Of a stretch of 64,000 bases of DNA, positions 39,401 through 49,474 are shown in pieces (the stretch's first letter is position 1; every line of letters begins with the position of its first letter). A model generated the notes under the pieces. That model had not been told where the DNA came from. It worked only from the letters and a program-made list of their open reading frames with translations, and ran no database searches. The DNA comes from Spinacia oleracea. Lineage: Eukaryota > Streptophyta > Magnoliopsida > Caryophyllales > Amaranthaceae. A program made the position numbers and the translations under genes. The stretch spans positions 90,253,285 to 90,317,284 of the forward strand of contig NC_079488.1 of the NCBI RefSeq assembly GCF_020520425.1, written 5' to 3'.

Positions 39401-39709
39401 CTGCCGAATGGCACCCCAAGAATTGGTGATGGCAGGGAAACATCAGTGAATGGTGATATCAGCCAAAAACCTTCTGCTCCGTCATTGTTTGAAGAGGATG
39501 TTGAGTTTGTTGGTGTTGAACCTGAGGGTACGGAGAAAGCAATGGAGCAAGCGCTGAAGGAAGGAATAGTTGGTGAAGCAGGGCCTTTAAAGAAAAATGT
39601 TGTACCATTAAAAGTACCGGAGGAGAAGCCAGATGAAGGTGCACCAGGGACAGAGTTCAATGATGCAAATTACTGGAGGGTTGACCAGGAAGTTGCTGTT
39701 CTTGAGTGA
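21493..39709 (+). CDS. SAPS-domain protein: SIT4/PP6 phosphatase-associated regulatory subunit
   Basis: Exons: 21493-21531, 24357-24460, 24603-24689, 25715-25790, 25898-25972, 26076-26129, 26451-26510, 26602-26718, 28099-28193, 28436-28641, 28901-28998, 31970-32073, 32170-32335, 33706-33828, 33986-34068, 36206-36347, 36440-36469, 36652-36722 and 38911-39709. They total 2529 bases, keep one frame and encode 842 residues. The N-terminus is the family signature MFWKLTALSASSPVDAILDK, then LEELLDEEEIIQECKALN, PVASEVF-like FPFVASEVFTCEID, and the helical SAPS repeats (LVRLVGADDHVYPNYMDVM, QANAAETLCAITRN, LPRLGDLLMLLNVTSDEK, EYPYNNALHHHVESI, ENGEWNEWHATVL). The last exon is an acidic, low-complexity tail ending VDQEVAVLE. 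Family members scaffold PP6/SIT4 catalytic subunits; that role is inferred. Intron 1 and the introns after 28998 and 36722 exceed 2 kb and carry MITEs. Confidence 0.97.
30310..30580. mobile_element. Stowaway MITE in SAPS intron
   Basis: The left terminus CTCCCTCCGTCCC and the right terminus GGACGGAGGTAG are inverted, and a TA dinucleotide follows the right end at 30581. About 270 bp, AT-rich and noncoding, typical of Tc1/mariner-derived Stowaway elements. It lies in the 2.97-kb intron after exon 28901-28998. Confidence 0.88.
32748..33356. repeat. dispersed repeat with AAGGCGC-rich ends in SAPS intron
   Basis: Both ends are rich in AAGGCGC-type words (AGGCACGAGGCACACCAAGG on the left; AAGGCGCGTAAGGCGC and GGCGCACACC on the right) around an AT-rich middle. 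This is a common kind of plant intronic repeat, but I could not fix its ends or class. Confidence 0.4.
37573..37631. repeat. 22-bp tandem repeat in SAPS intron
   Basis: The unit begins AATAGGTTTTGCTG and ends AACAGAG. It occurs at 37573 and 37595, with a partial copy at 37617. Confidence 0.9.
38084..38341. mobile_element. Stowaway MITE in last SAPS intron
   Basis: Termini CTTCCTCCGTTC and GAACACAGGAAG are inverted and flanked by TA at 38082-38083 and 38342-38343. The interior has AAAAGTTGATATT and ACGAATCTAATAAGA, words shared with several other elements in this window. Confidence 0.9.
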
Positions 39710-40084
39710 AGCTAAGCTTATTCTAGTGCTGCTGATCCCCCTTTCTGAAATGGCGAATGCATTTAAGTCAAACTTATGTACAGTATGTCTTTGACTTTTC
39801 TCTGTGGAGGATCATATGAAAATTTATCCACTGCTTAATTTTGTTCTTTTCTCATTGCATATGTTCTGTCCATTATTCTAGCTGTGTTGATGTTTTGGCA
39901 TATTTGGTTCTCTTTACCTATATTTTTTTCCCTTTTTTGGTCGAGTAAATCTGTTTAGGATTGGATTCCCAATATGAGATCAAGAATTCAGATACAAATT
40001 GCAGTCTTATCATAGTATTAATTGAGGGGGCCTCCATATAATCTGGTTTTGTGGAGCTTTTTCCCCTTCCACATTTTTGTGGGT

Positions 40085-40107
40085 GGGGGGGGGGGGGGGG
40101 GGGGGGG
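40085..40107. repeat. poly-G homopolymer (23 G)
   Basis: An uninterrupted run of 23 G lies about 380 bases past the SAPS stop. It could form G-quadruplexes in the sense transcript if the 3' UTR reaches it. Confidence 0.95.
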
Positions 40108-41068
40108 AGGTTGCGGTTTGACACGATTTTTGTATTTAATAACATGCAATAATGTCAGCAACTGGATGCAGATGTGTTTTGCAATTCTAGTCTGTGGTTT
40201 GTTATTGTTTTCCAGGTCTTTGATTGGAATCATAAGCAACTGGCTGGGGGAAGTGAATGTTTCTTCATAATGTCAGAATTTTATCTTAGCCTTTCTGCTG
40301 TTGCACCCATTGGTCCCGGTATTGATTATTTACAACAGGTATATTTGCAACAGCTTATTGTTATACTTGTTCCAAATGTAGTCAGAAATATAGGACTTTG
40401 GTGCATATTATGTTTAGATGAGTTTTGTCCCACTTTCCAACATTTTGTTGTAACGTATCCAATTTCTGGTACATCGTAGGATCTGTTAAGTATTAGTTGG
40501 TTTAATTCGAGTCTGGTATAAAATAGTTTCATTCATCACATACAAATGCATTGTAACTCACTAACTCCTAATCTCTTCTTGAGTAGAGATGAAATTCGCT
40601 CCCTGATTGTTTCACCTGGTGTCTAAATAATCTAACTAAGCTTTTATTGGAGTCTTTTAGGTAGCCATACGAAACAAAATTGATTTTTTTGGTGGGTGTA
40701 CTGAATGGATTGAACCTCGAAACTTAAAATTGAAAGAGGTGACTTTTGGATAATGAACATGAGTTAGGATTGTACCTCTGTTAAGCGGATTTACCCAAAG
40801 GAACTCCGGCTGTAAATTGGGTTATGAATGTTATTGCCAATGTTTGGAAGATGATCGCGTTTTGGAAAATGTCTATGTGAGTTCGAACTCTAGATCTCAT
40901 GTACGAATGATAATTCTCATTACCATCTTAACCAACCACCAATTGTGGTTTATTTCTTCACATTAATTTATAAATAAATGTTAACATGAAGTCTAAACCA
41001 ACTAAATTTTTATTTGATTTTTTATTTTCTTTGGAATATTTTGAAAAACACAAATTCTTATTTACAAG

Positions 41069-41352
41069 GGTTGTACAATAAATATTGTACACCGGAGTAA
41101 AAGTTGACTCAAAATGCTTAAAAGTTAAGGTTATATATGTAAAAGTTATATTTTTTTAGTGATAAATTTTTTCATTTTAATAAAACTTATTTCTTCAAAA
41201 TCACTAATAATGTATAAAATTAATCATTTAACCCTTTAAAATGTTTATCTATCAATTTTTTTTACTAATATAAAAGTTAATCAAAACTAAGTTAAAGTTA
41301 CAAAAAAATGGGTAAAAGTTATCTTGGTGTACAATAAATTTATTGTACACCT
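41069..41352. mobile_element. MITE with nested palindromic ends
   Basis: The left end contains TTGTACAATAAATATTGTAC followed by ACC, and the right end GGTGTACAATAAATTTATTG followed by TACACC. Each end is itself palindromic and the two are inverted to each other. The interior is AT-rich with repeated AAAAGTTA words. Confidence 0.75.
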
Positions 41353-42648
41353 TGTGCGCGCAAGACCTTTTGTTTGAAAAAAATAAAAATAAATAATTAG
41401 GACAACTATGAAAAAACATGATGTCATGATTCATGAATCTCATAAGCATCAACTATAGAAATACCTTGCATGGTTGTTTATATCTAATTTGGTATTATTA
41501 ATTTGAAGCACTTAGTTCCACTAGAAAATAAATTATACAATTGTAAGATGATCTAATTGAAAAAATACTTGGCATGATAAATGATGTAGTGTGTCTGTGT
41601 AGTTGACAAACTTAATTGATGTTTTTCACTTTAAGGTATACATGCATTTCGTCAAATATTGAGCTCAAGAAAAATCTAAAATTTTAACTATTCAATGTAG
41701 CGACCGGGGCATCGCCCGGGCCAGAGAGGAAATCAATGTGGTGATGACAAATGTCACTCATTGATTCGCCTCTCCTTTAAATTAAAAAAATAATTAAAAA
41801 TTTTAATCTAAATTTAAGTTTTATTGTTTAAAGAAAAATATGCGTTGGAGAATAGTATTTATTTACTTATGGCAATAAATTTCTTAATTTAATCATACTA
41901 TTAAAATAACATGTTGAAATATACTTTGTGTTTATCAAGATTGATCATTGACTAAAAAAAATTATACTAAGAATCTTCTTCAATATAACAATATTTACAA
42001 TATGACAATAATCTGTTTAATAAAATAAAAATATTTTAACAAGTTTGTCTAAAATATCTTTTTATTTAAAAACATTTAGCGTACATCTCTTAGCATGTAT
42101 TAAAATATTTAACTTAAATTCTACTAATGACTAATTGTATGCGTTGTCAATTTTTATTTAAAATATGCGTCTTATATTAAATGTGGATATGTTATTACGA
42201 ACATTTACCTATGCTTTAATATTCGAAGTAGTATTATTAAGGTTGTGTAAAGCATGTTTATTGAATTTTATTTTATTTTATTTTAATAACTTTTTATCTT
42301 TTTTTTTCGAAGTTATAATTTCTACTTATCCTTTTATTTAATAGTTCTTTAATCTTGAATAATGAAAAACGATTTAAGAGTTTTTTAGTTTCATTTTTGT
42401 ATTATTAGTTTATTTGTCTTTGATCATTTGATAAGTAATATATTTGTCTTTGTTTTACATTTTAATATAATGAAAAATCTTTGCGGGTAATTTCGGATAA
42501 CGGAAATCGATGTGGAGCTATGCCGCTCTCTGATTTGCCTTTCTTATGCTTGATTCTATCCCCTATCTCCCAACATACCTATTTTTCTATTAAATTATAC
42601 TCCCTCCGTCCCTAAAATATTTTTCCATCGAGAATTTTTCACTAATTA

Positions 42649-43461
42649 GGGGGCGTTTGGTTGGGGGTATTCAGGAAAGGGAAAGGGAATGGACTAATAT
42701 CATTCCCTTTGTTGTCGTTTGTTTGGCATGTTTCACCATTCCCTTTTACCAATTTTATTTTTGGGTTACCCCCAAAACCTTCTACCTTGATTCCCCACCC
42801 CACCCCCCCTAGACTTTTTCATTCCCATTCCCCCCAACACCTCTCAAAAACGTTGACCACCACTTGACCAACCTTGACCAACCTAGGTCACCTGAACCCC
42901 CACCTCACTCAGCCACCAGATCAACCACCGGCGAAAAGGAGAGATGGAGACGGAGGGGGCGGCGGCGAAAAGGAGAGAAGGAGACGGAGGGGGAGGAGAG
43001 GGGCGGCGACGAAAATGGAGAAGGAGAGGGAAGGGAAACGAAGAGGAGATAAGGAGACGGAGGGGGTGGGGGAGAGACGGCGGCGATAGAGGGAGAAGGA
43101 GAGGGAAGGGCGGCGAAGAGGAGAGAAGGAGACGGAGGAGGCGGGGGAGGGGCGGCGGCGACAGAGAGAAGGAAAGGGAGGGGCAGCGAAGAGGAGAGAA
43201 GGAGACGGAGGGGGGGCGGCGGCGACAGAGGGAGAAGGAGAGGGAAGGGCGCGTCGGCGAAGAGGAGAGAAGGAGACGAAGGGGGAGGCGCCGGAGGGGA
43301 GGGGGATGTGGAGGTGGTCAGAAAAAATGGTGAGAAGGAAGGTGAATGAAATTAATAAAAAGCTCCCAAACAACATTTTATATCAAAGGGAATGATTTCC
43401 ATTACCCTTCTATCCCATTCTTGATTCCATTCCGTTTACCCCTTGCGAACCAAACGGCCCC
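42649..43461. mobile_element. PIF/Harbinger-type MITE containing a GA-rich minisatellite
   Basis: The left end GGGGGCGTTTGGTTG and right end CCAAACGGCCCC are inverted, with the 3-base target duplication TTA at 42646-42648 and 43462-43464. The size, 813 bp, is large for a MITE because of an internal GA-rich array. Confidence 0.88.
42930..43320. repeat. GA/GC-rich minisatellite
   Basis: Irregular tandem copies of a unit containing GAAGAGGAGAGAAGGAGACG and GGCGGCGGCGACAGAGGGAG, with a period of roughly 65-70 bases. The purine bias opens long artefactual reading frames on both strands, which I do not call as genes. Confidence 0.85.
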
Positions 43462-43465
43462 TTAA

Positions 43466-43781
43466 GGGCTTGTTTGGTTGACATGGGAATTTAATTCCTA
43501 TAGGAAGTTGTAATTCAAGGGAAATTACTTCCCTTGTTAAATTCATAGGAATTTCCTTAATTTGTTTGGTTGACATCATGGGAATTAGAAATTCCCATGA
43601 ATTTTGATTCACCAAGGGGGAGCTAGGTAATTAACTTCCCATGTTTTGTAGGAATCTCAATTTCCCATGAATTTCAACTTCCTCCATTTTTACCTTTTTA
43701 TGTCAACCAAACAACTATATTATCTATAAATTCCCATAAATTCTAACTTCCCCCATTTTTAATTGTCAACCAAACAATCCC
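43466..43781. mobile_element. PIF/Harbinger (Tourist-like) MITE
   Basis: The left end GGGCTTGTTTGGTTGAC and the right end GTCAACCAAACAATCCC are inverted. The 3-base duplication TAA lies at 43463-43465 and 43782-43784. The element is 316 bp, with long subterminal inverted similarity around GGAATT and AATTCC words. Confidence 0.92.
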
Positions 43782-44920
43782 TAACATTTGTGTGTAAAAT
43801 GTGAGCATGAGTTAGTAAAGTGGGCCCTTGAAATGAGAGATTGAGAGAGACCAAGTGGGAAGATTAACTAAATAAGGTATGGGGCAAACAAAATAAGAAT
43901 ATAGATTAATCTTTTATGGACGGAGGGATATAAGCTTACAGTAGCTTATCACATAAAATTATGTGAAAATACTATTGCAACAATTAAATTCGGAAGGTCC
44001 GAGAAAATATTATTATGTTTTGTTTTATTTAATCAATTATTCTAATAAGACATTGGAGTTGTAGAAGACTCTATAGTATAATTTTAAAATACAAAACTCT
44101 CTTACAAAAAAAACTGTTGATTCTATGGTTGGGTTTGAGGCGAGTGTGGATACACGAATGGCTGGTAGACCATGGATGAGTTTATTTTTTACACGTTAAA
44201 AAGGAGATTGGGAGGGGTGAGTACCTTTTCTATCATGGGTACATGACGGGATAGGGATGAGAATTATAAAGTAAGAGAAAGTAAATAAAAAGTTGTAAAT
44301 ATTGTGGGGCAGGAAGGGTAAAGTAATAAATTTTCATGTACAAAAATAGAATAACGCAAAGTGTAACAGAACATTATGAAACGGACTAAAACAGAAAGTG
44401 TAAAAATCATTTTGAAACAGATGTAGTACAAAGTTTCACGAGTGAAACACACATATATTTGTTGTATTAATAACAATAAAAGCCTTATTTTGCGTGTTAC
44501 AAGTCTTAAAACTCATCCTTTGTAACTTATATATATAACTAAGAAACTAACCTCGTGTATCTTGTTACAATTCATAGGTTTCTTTCCTAATGAGAAAAAC
44601 ATGATCTGCATGATAAGGGTGAGCTTACATAGAAAGTTGTTTCATTTAGTCATGACTAAAGTCATTTATACCATTACCATCTAATAGACAAATACTCAAT
44701 CTATTGAAAAAGTGTGAGAGAAAGAACTAAACGAAAATCAACCTTGGTTATCTACTATTCCTTGATTGGTAAATAGTACTCCGTATTCCTAACACGAGTT
44801 TCAATAGATGGAAGTTGGTAGATAGTCGAACAGTTATAATTTGAATGAGATGAAACATAAACTACAATTTCATACAGTGAAGCATATATTTGTTCTTATT
44901 TTGTACAAATGAAAAAACTA

Positions 44921-45167
44921 CTCCCTTTGTTCTTAAATATTAGTCCCCTTTTTACTTTTTTATCGGTTTCAATTTCATATTTAAACGTAAATATCTTCAA
45001 ATACATACGTTAAAAAAATATATAAAAATTTGATATTGTTAAACTACACATTGATACGAACAAGACAAGATCTCACATAAATATATTTTGAAATACGTAT
45101 TGGAAGGAAATTAGAAGATTCTCTTTAATTGTGAATAGTGACAAGATTTCAAAAGGGGTGAGCGGAG
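44921..45167. mobile_element. Stowaway-like MITE
   Basis: The left end CTCCCTTTGTTC is preceded by TA and the right end GAGCGGAG is followed by TA at 45168. The interior shares AAAATTTGATATT and GATACGAACAAGACAAGA with the element at 38084. Confidence 0.75.
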
Positions 45168-45777
45168 TAAAAATATTTTGGTTAACCATTGTGGATAAAA
45201 ATAAAACTTTTCTTTGTGCGAATAAGTGGAAAGTAATACAATTATAAACGATGAGAGAATATTCGAACCTTTGATCTATTGTAATTTGTACCCAAGATTT
45301 CAATTATAACTGATAGACTATTAGGCTAAGATCGATATCATGGTAACGATTATGTATAGGAATAAAAAAAATGGGACTTTGGATGCTTTAGATCCAACAA
45401 AAAGAGTATCATTAGCTTTGAAAACTCTCCATGTTCTCACTCAAGCATTGACAATTTGACTAATTCCCCTCAACTAGCCTAATGTAAAGTATAAAGTACA
45501 AACGAAGAATTAAACTAAAATAAACAAACACAAAAAAATAAAGAGTTAGGGGAAAAAAAGTACTCCGTAATGGAAAAAATAAAGTGGAGAAAAAGGAAAA
45601 AGGACAGAAAAATCCAAGAAGAAAGATGCACAACCATGCAGCTACGATACCAGCACCATAACATCAACGTTCCTCTATTGACTCCTCCTATCCATGTGTT
45701 TTTTTTTTACTTTGTTTATAAAACCACCAAAAAAACTAAAAATTAAAAATGAAAACTAAAAAATAACCAATCTTGTA

Positions 45778-46082
45778 CTCCCTCCGCCTCATTTTGTTAT
45801 TTACATTTGGTATTTTGCACGTGTTGTAACGACTAATAATTATTGTGCATTGAGATTCCTTTTTTTTTTTTAGTTAAGCAAGGCAAATTACGTTAATTTT
45901 ATGTTTTCAATTTTATCAAATTTTTGATATTGGAAAAATGAGAAAAATTTAATGTTCCAATGAAAAAATGTGAGAAATTAAATGACCTAATAAATTTATT
46001 TGGTTAAAATAGTCATTGACACAAATATTGATAGAATATTATATAAAAGAAAAACGTAAAGAATAAAAAGAAACGGAGAGAG
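45778..46082. mobile_element. Stowaway MITE
   Basis: The left end CTCCCTCCGCCTC follows TA at 45776 and the right end GAAACGGAGAGAG precedes TA at 46083. About 305 bp and AT-rich. Confidence 0.82.
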
Positions 46083-46487
46083 TATTTCTTATGTTTTAAA
46101 ATTACAACACTTTTACTAATATCTTCACTAAGGAGTCCGGATCCTCTAGAGTTTTAATAAAACTCTATCAGGTAGATTTGTATCTAAACCATTTATTTTA
46201 AAATCAATGGCTTATATTGGTGAGAAAAAATAGGGGGGGTTTTGGAAAGATAATATATGAACCATTGATTTTTCATTCCGTTTGGAAATAATATGGATAC
46301 TTGCGTATTTCACAACAACCAAGATACATGATTGGAAAGTACTATGTAAGAAATAACTATGTGAAAGTGGAATGTTGTAAGAAAAGATAATAAAAAAGTA
46401 GGTTGAATGTAGTGGTGTAAGAAAAAAAAATTAGGCTGAGTGGAAAGTTATGAGTAAAAAGAGAATATAAAAATAGATGGAAAATTT

Positions 46488-46814
46488 GGTAATATTAATC
46501 CAACCTTTGGCCAATTTTCTTTTATTAAGCCCACCTATGACATATTTTGTAATAATCTCACTTTTACTACCCAACGACTGGGCCTAACAAGTCATAAATC
46601 TATTGTAGGCGATAATATGTCCATACGTGGCAATACTCTCTCGATATATTCAGTCATCGTCATCAATTCATCACCATCTCGTTGACTTTTTCATTGGTTA
46701 TTGATCACTTAAGCTCAATAAAAGTCGTCGAGTAGTAAATGTGGGATTATTAAAAAATATGTCGCAGGTGGAATTAATAAAAGAAAATCGGCCAAAGGTT
46801 GGATTAATATTATC
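46488..46814. mobile_element. MITE with about 75-bp terminal inverted repeats
   Basis: The left arm GGTAATATTAATCCAACCTT continues through GGCCAATTTTCTTTTATTAA, and the right arm is its inverse, ending AAAGGTTGGATTAATATTAT. Pairing extends into TATGACATATTTTGTAATAA on the left. The interior is about 180 bp. Target duplication not certain. Confidence 0.88.
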
Positions 46815-47287
46815 AAATGTTCCAATAGATTGAGTGGAATGTTGTAAATAAAGTGAGAAAAAAAATAGTGTGGATGCATTAAATATGGTGAGTCATATAC
46901 AAAAAATGGGTAAAGCACACTGTCCATATTATTTTGAAACATTCATTTAAAGAAATCGTCCCCATTATTTCGAAACGAAAGGAGTACTACGTAGTAGATA
47001 GTATGTATCTATAATATCTTTAATTAAAAACTAGTGTTTGACCCGGGTCCCAGGCGATGCCCTGAGTTACTACTTTGACCATCATACATTGTCGTGTGCA
47101 TATGTAAAAAGATAGTGTATATTATACACTTGGATGTTCCAAGTTATATGTATTTATATGGATATATATTAATATAGATTGTCAAATTTAATTATGAAAA
47201 TATACAATGACGTCAATTAAACAACAAATTTTAAGTGATTACATTTAATTTCAACAAATAAGTAAAAATATACGATCAAAATTAGTA

Positions 47288-47420
47288 CTTCCTTCGTTTC
47301 ATTTTACTTGCATATCTTGAACAATTAATATCTTCAATTATCAATTTTTAAAAATTATTAAAAAGATTGATATTCAAAAAATATACATCTATTCTCTATT
47401 TTATAAGAGAACTTCTAATG
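47288..47420. mobile_element. truncated Stowaway-like copy (left part)
   Basis: The left end CTTCCTTCGTTTC follows TA at 47286. The core AAAAAGATTGATATTC matches the same family. The right half is not recognisable. Confidence 0.55.
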
Positions 47421-47765
47421 TCATTATGATAACTAACCTTTTTGTGTCCTCCCTATATAATAGTCTATAGTACCTTCATTCACAATTTAATTAATCAAAT
47501 TGTATTAACTAAATACATTAATGATATAATTAATGCCAAGATTTAGTGAAAATTTAATGCAAATTTACAACGTCTGCTACTTTCTTAAGGGAAGCAATCT
47601 AATTTGGAAAAAAAAAGAGTCAAGGCAAGATTATTTAGTGACAACAATTATTTGGTAAAAAATACAAATAATACACGTATTCACTTTCAAGATTTGGAGT
47701 AAATACGAAGTATTTAAAATGCATCAAATTATACACTAAAAAAGTACATTTCACTATTCACCAAT

Positions 47766-47871
47766 TTTTTTTTGGTGCTAATGAGTCACAAGGGCGGGGA
47801 TGAGAATCGATCCAAGATCATCTGGAACCGGGATGAAAGTTCTAACCAACTGAGCTATCCATCACTCTCAT
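47766..47871 (-). mobile_element. tRNA-derived retroposon (SINE-like)
   Basis: The minus strand reads a tRNA-like head with A box GATAGCTCAGTTGGTTAGAA and B box TTGGATCGATTCTC, followed after a short body by a 9-base poly-A at 47774-47766. The tRNA fold is degenerate. It is either a short SINE or a retroposed tRNA fragment. Confidence 0.65.
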
Positions 47872-48004
47872 TTCACTTTTCACCATTAGTAGCAAACAAT
47901 ACGAATTCTAATTTTTATTTAGATGAACTTTGTGAACATTCTTTCTTGCCTATTATTTGTGGTGGTTAGATGTAATAACACAATTTAAATTTTATACCCC
48001 TGCA

Positions 48005-48194
48005 CGCGATGTTAAGACTAATTTAACAAGATCCCACATGAAAATATTTTTCCTTAAATGTAGATCGTAAAAAATAAAAATAAAATAAAGTGGAACATGT
48101 GAATAGTCAAAAAGCAAAGTGTTGTAAATAAAAAGAAAAGGACGGTGTTTATGAATAGTAACAAAACTAAAAAAATTGTTTGAAACGGAGGAAG
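48005..48194. mobile_element. truncated Stowaway-like copy (right part)
   Basis: The right end GAAACGGAGGAAG precedes TA at 48195. The core CTAATTTAACAAGATCCCAC matches the family of 38084. The left terminus is missing. Confidence 0.6.
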
Positions 48195-48791
48195 TATTAA
48201 TCTACTCGACACTTATACCATATCTAAGGGCTAAAATATGCTCAATAATATACTAAATGTATAGGAGGTGGGTGACATAAAATACGGTATGAAAATTGCA
48301 CCATATATTTCTGAACAAAGTTGACCTTGAAATTATTTACATACTATTGTACTTGATTTTTTTTTTCTAACATATTCCGAGCGTCTCTTAGTGATCTTCC
48401 TGTTTGGAATCTTGCAACTACATAGTATTTAAAACACGAAAGAATCAAATTATTAGTTTATTTTTAATATATAAGAAAAATATATATTAATGTGAGTTCT
48501 TGTTTGATCCATCTCAATGAATGCTTTAAAATAAAGAATCACATAATTCTAATTTTTTTTATTAATAGGATATTAAAGATATTGATGGTCAAAGACGTGC
48601 ATTGACAAATATATACCTCAAAACATGACAATCAATAAAAAAAAATGGGGGGAGTTATTGTATAATTAAAATGTTGTTGGATTAGCTACAATGTATACTT
48701 TCGTAATATTACATTTTATAAATTTTATCCACAAGTAAAGACACAATGGTCAAACTTATGTATTGACAGATGTGCTAGTCTTAAAAAAAAA

Positions 48792-49066
48792 CATCCTTCG
48801 TTTTTTTAATGATATAATTTGTTTATTGCGTTTATCAATTTAATATTTCAACTATTAATATCTTTAATTGTCGATGAGTAAAAATTATAAAAAATTGATA
48901 TAGTCCGTATTATAAATCAATACAATAAGATGATTATAATAAGATCCGCATCACTATAATTTTATCTTAAATACGGAGTATAAATTACAATTAATAGTCA
49001 AAGTAGATAATATAAATAGTATTAAAAGTTAAATTGTGTCCTATAAAAAAAGAAAACGGAAGAAAT
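48792..49066. mobile_element. degenerate Stowaway-like copy upstream of DRB2
   Basis: A left end CATCCTTCGTTTTTTTAATG and a right end AAAACGGAAGAAAT are weakly inverted. The interior AAAAATTGATATAG and AATAAGATCCGCATC match the family. It lies about 400 bases upstream of the DRB2 start codon. Confidence 0.6.
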
Positions 49067-49308
49067 ATATATAAAAAAAGTTAATCAATTCAATTCCATC
49101 CCCCAAGGCCCCAACTCTCCCTAATTAATAACTCCTCTCTGTCCTATTTTTCTCATTTTTCTCTCTCCTCACTCTCACATCCTCCCTCCTAAACCCCACT
49201 CACCACCACTTCACTACCCAACAAACCTCCTTTTTCCTCCTCCCCCCACCCAACCCACCTCCACTACCCCTCCTCCTCCTCCCCCATTTTCTCTCTCCTT
49301 CCTTTCCA

Positions 49309-49316
49309 AAACCCTA
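49309..49316 (+). promoter_or_regulatory. telo-box in DRB2 5' UTR
   Basis: AAACCCTA lies about 160 bases before the DRB2 ATG inside a long CT-rich (Y-patch) leader that extends from roughly 49115 to 49330. Confidence 0.55.
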
Positions 49317-49474
49317 AAACCTCTCCGATCTCACCCTTTCCATTCCAACAATTTCCGATTCCGCTGCGGCCGACAGTCAACCGCAGCGGCGGACTTAGTA
49401 GGAGTATCTTTCAATAACTCAGTTGTTGTCGTGGTGGATTTCGAAAACGGGGGAGAGAGAAAGATAGAGGAGTG

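Larger units (their letters stand above)
39710..42597. other. SAPS 3' flank and start of the MITE-rich intergenic region
   Basis: The first few hundred bases are probably SAPS 3' UTR. A 23-base poly-G run lies at 40085-40107. No gene is supported. Around 41699-41722 a GC-rich GACCGGGGCATCGCCCGGG palindrome starts an AT-rich repeat. A related CGGGTCCCAGGCGATGCCC string appears at about 47044. Confidence 0.5.
42600..43928. mobile_element. Stowaway MITE interrupted by two PIF/Harbinger-type MITEs
   Basis: The left end CTCCCTCCGTCCC at 42600, preceded by TA, is inverted to the right end GGACGGAGGGA at 43918-43928, followed by TA. The original element is only about 190 bp (42600-42648 and 43785-43928). 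The rest is two younger insertions lying side by side. Confidence 0.85.

Noticed and set aside
40174..40479. 101-codon open frame after the SAPS gene
   Set aside because: No domain is visible, it overlaps a shadow frame on the other strand, and it does not continue into any plausible exon.
42921..43376. Long Ser/Pro/Arg-rich and Glu/Arg-rich open frames on both strands
   Set aside because: They are produced by the GA-rich minisatellite inside a MITE. Purine bias removes stops, and the composition is pure low complexity.
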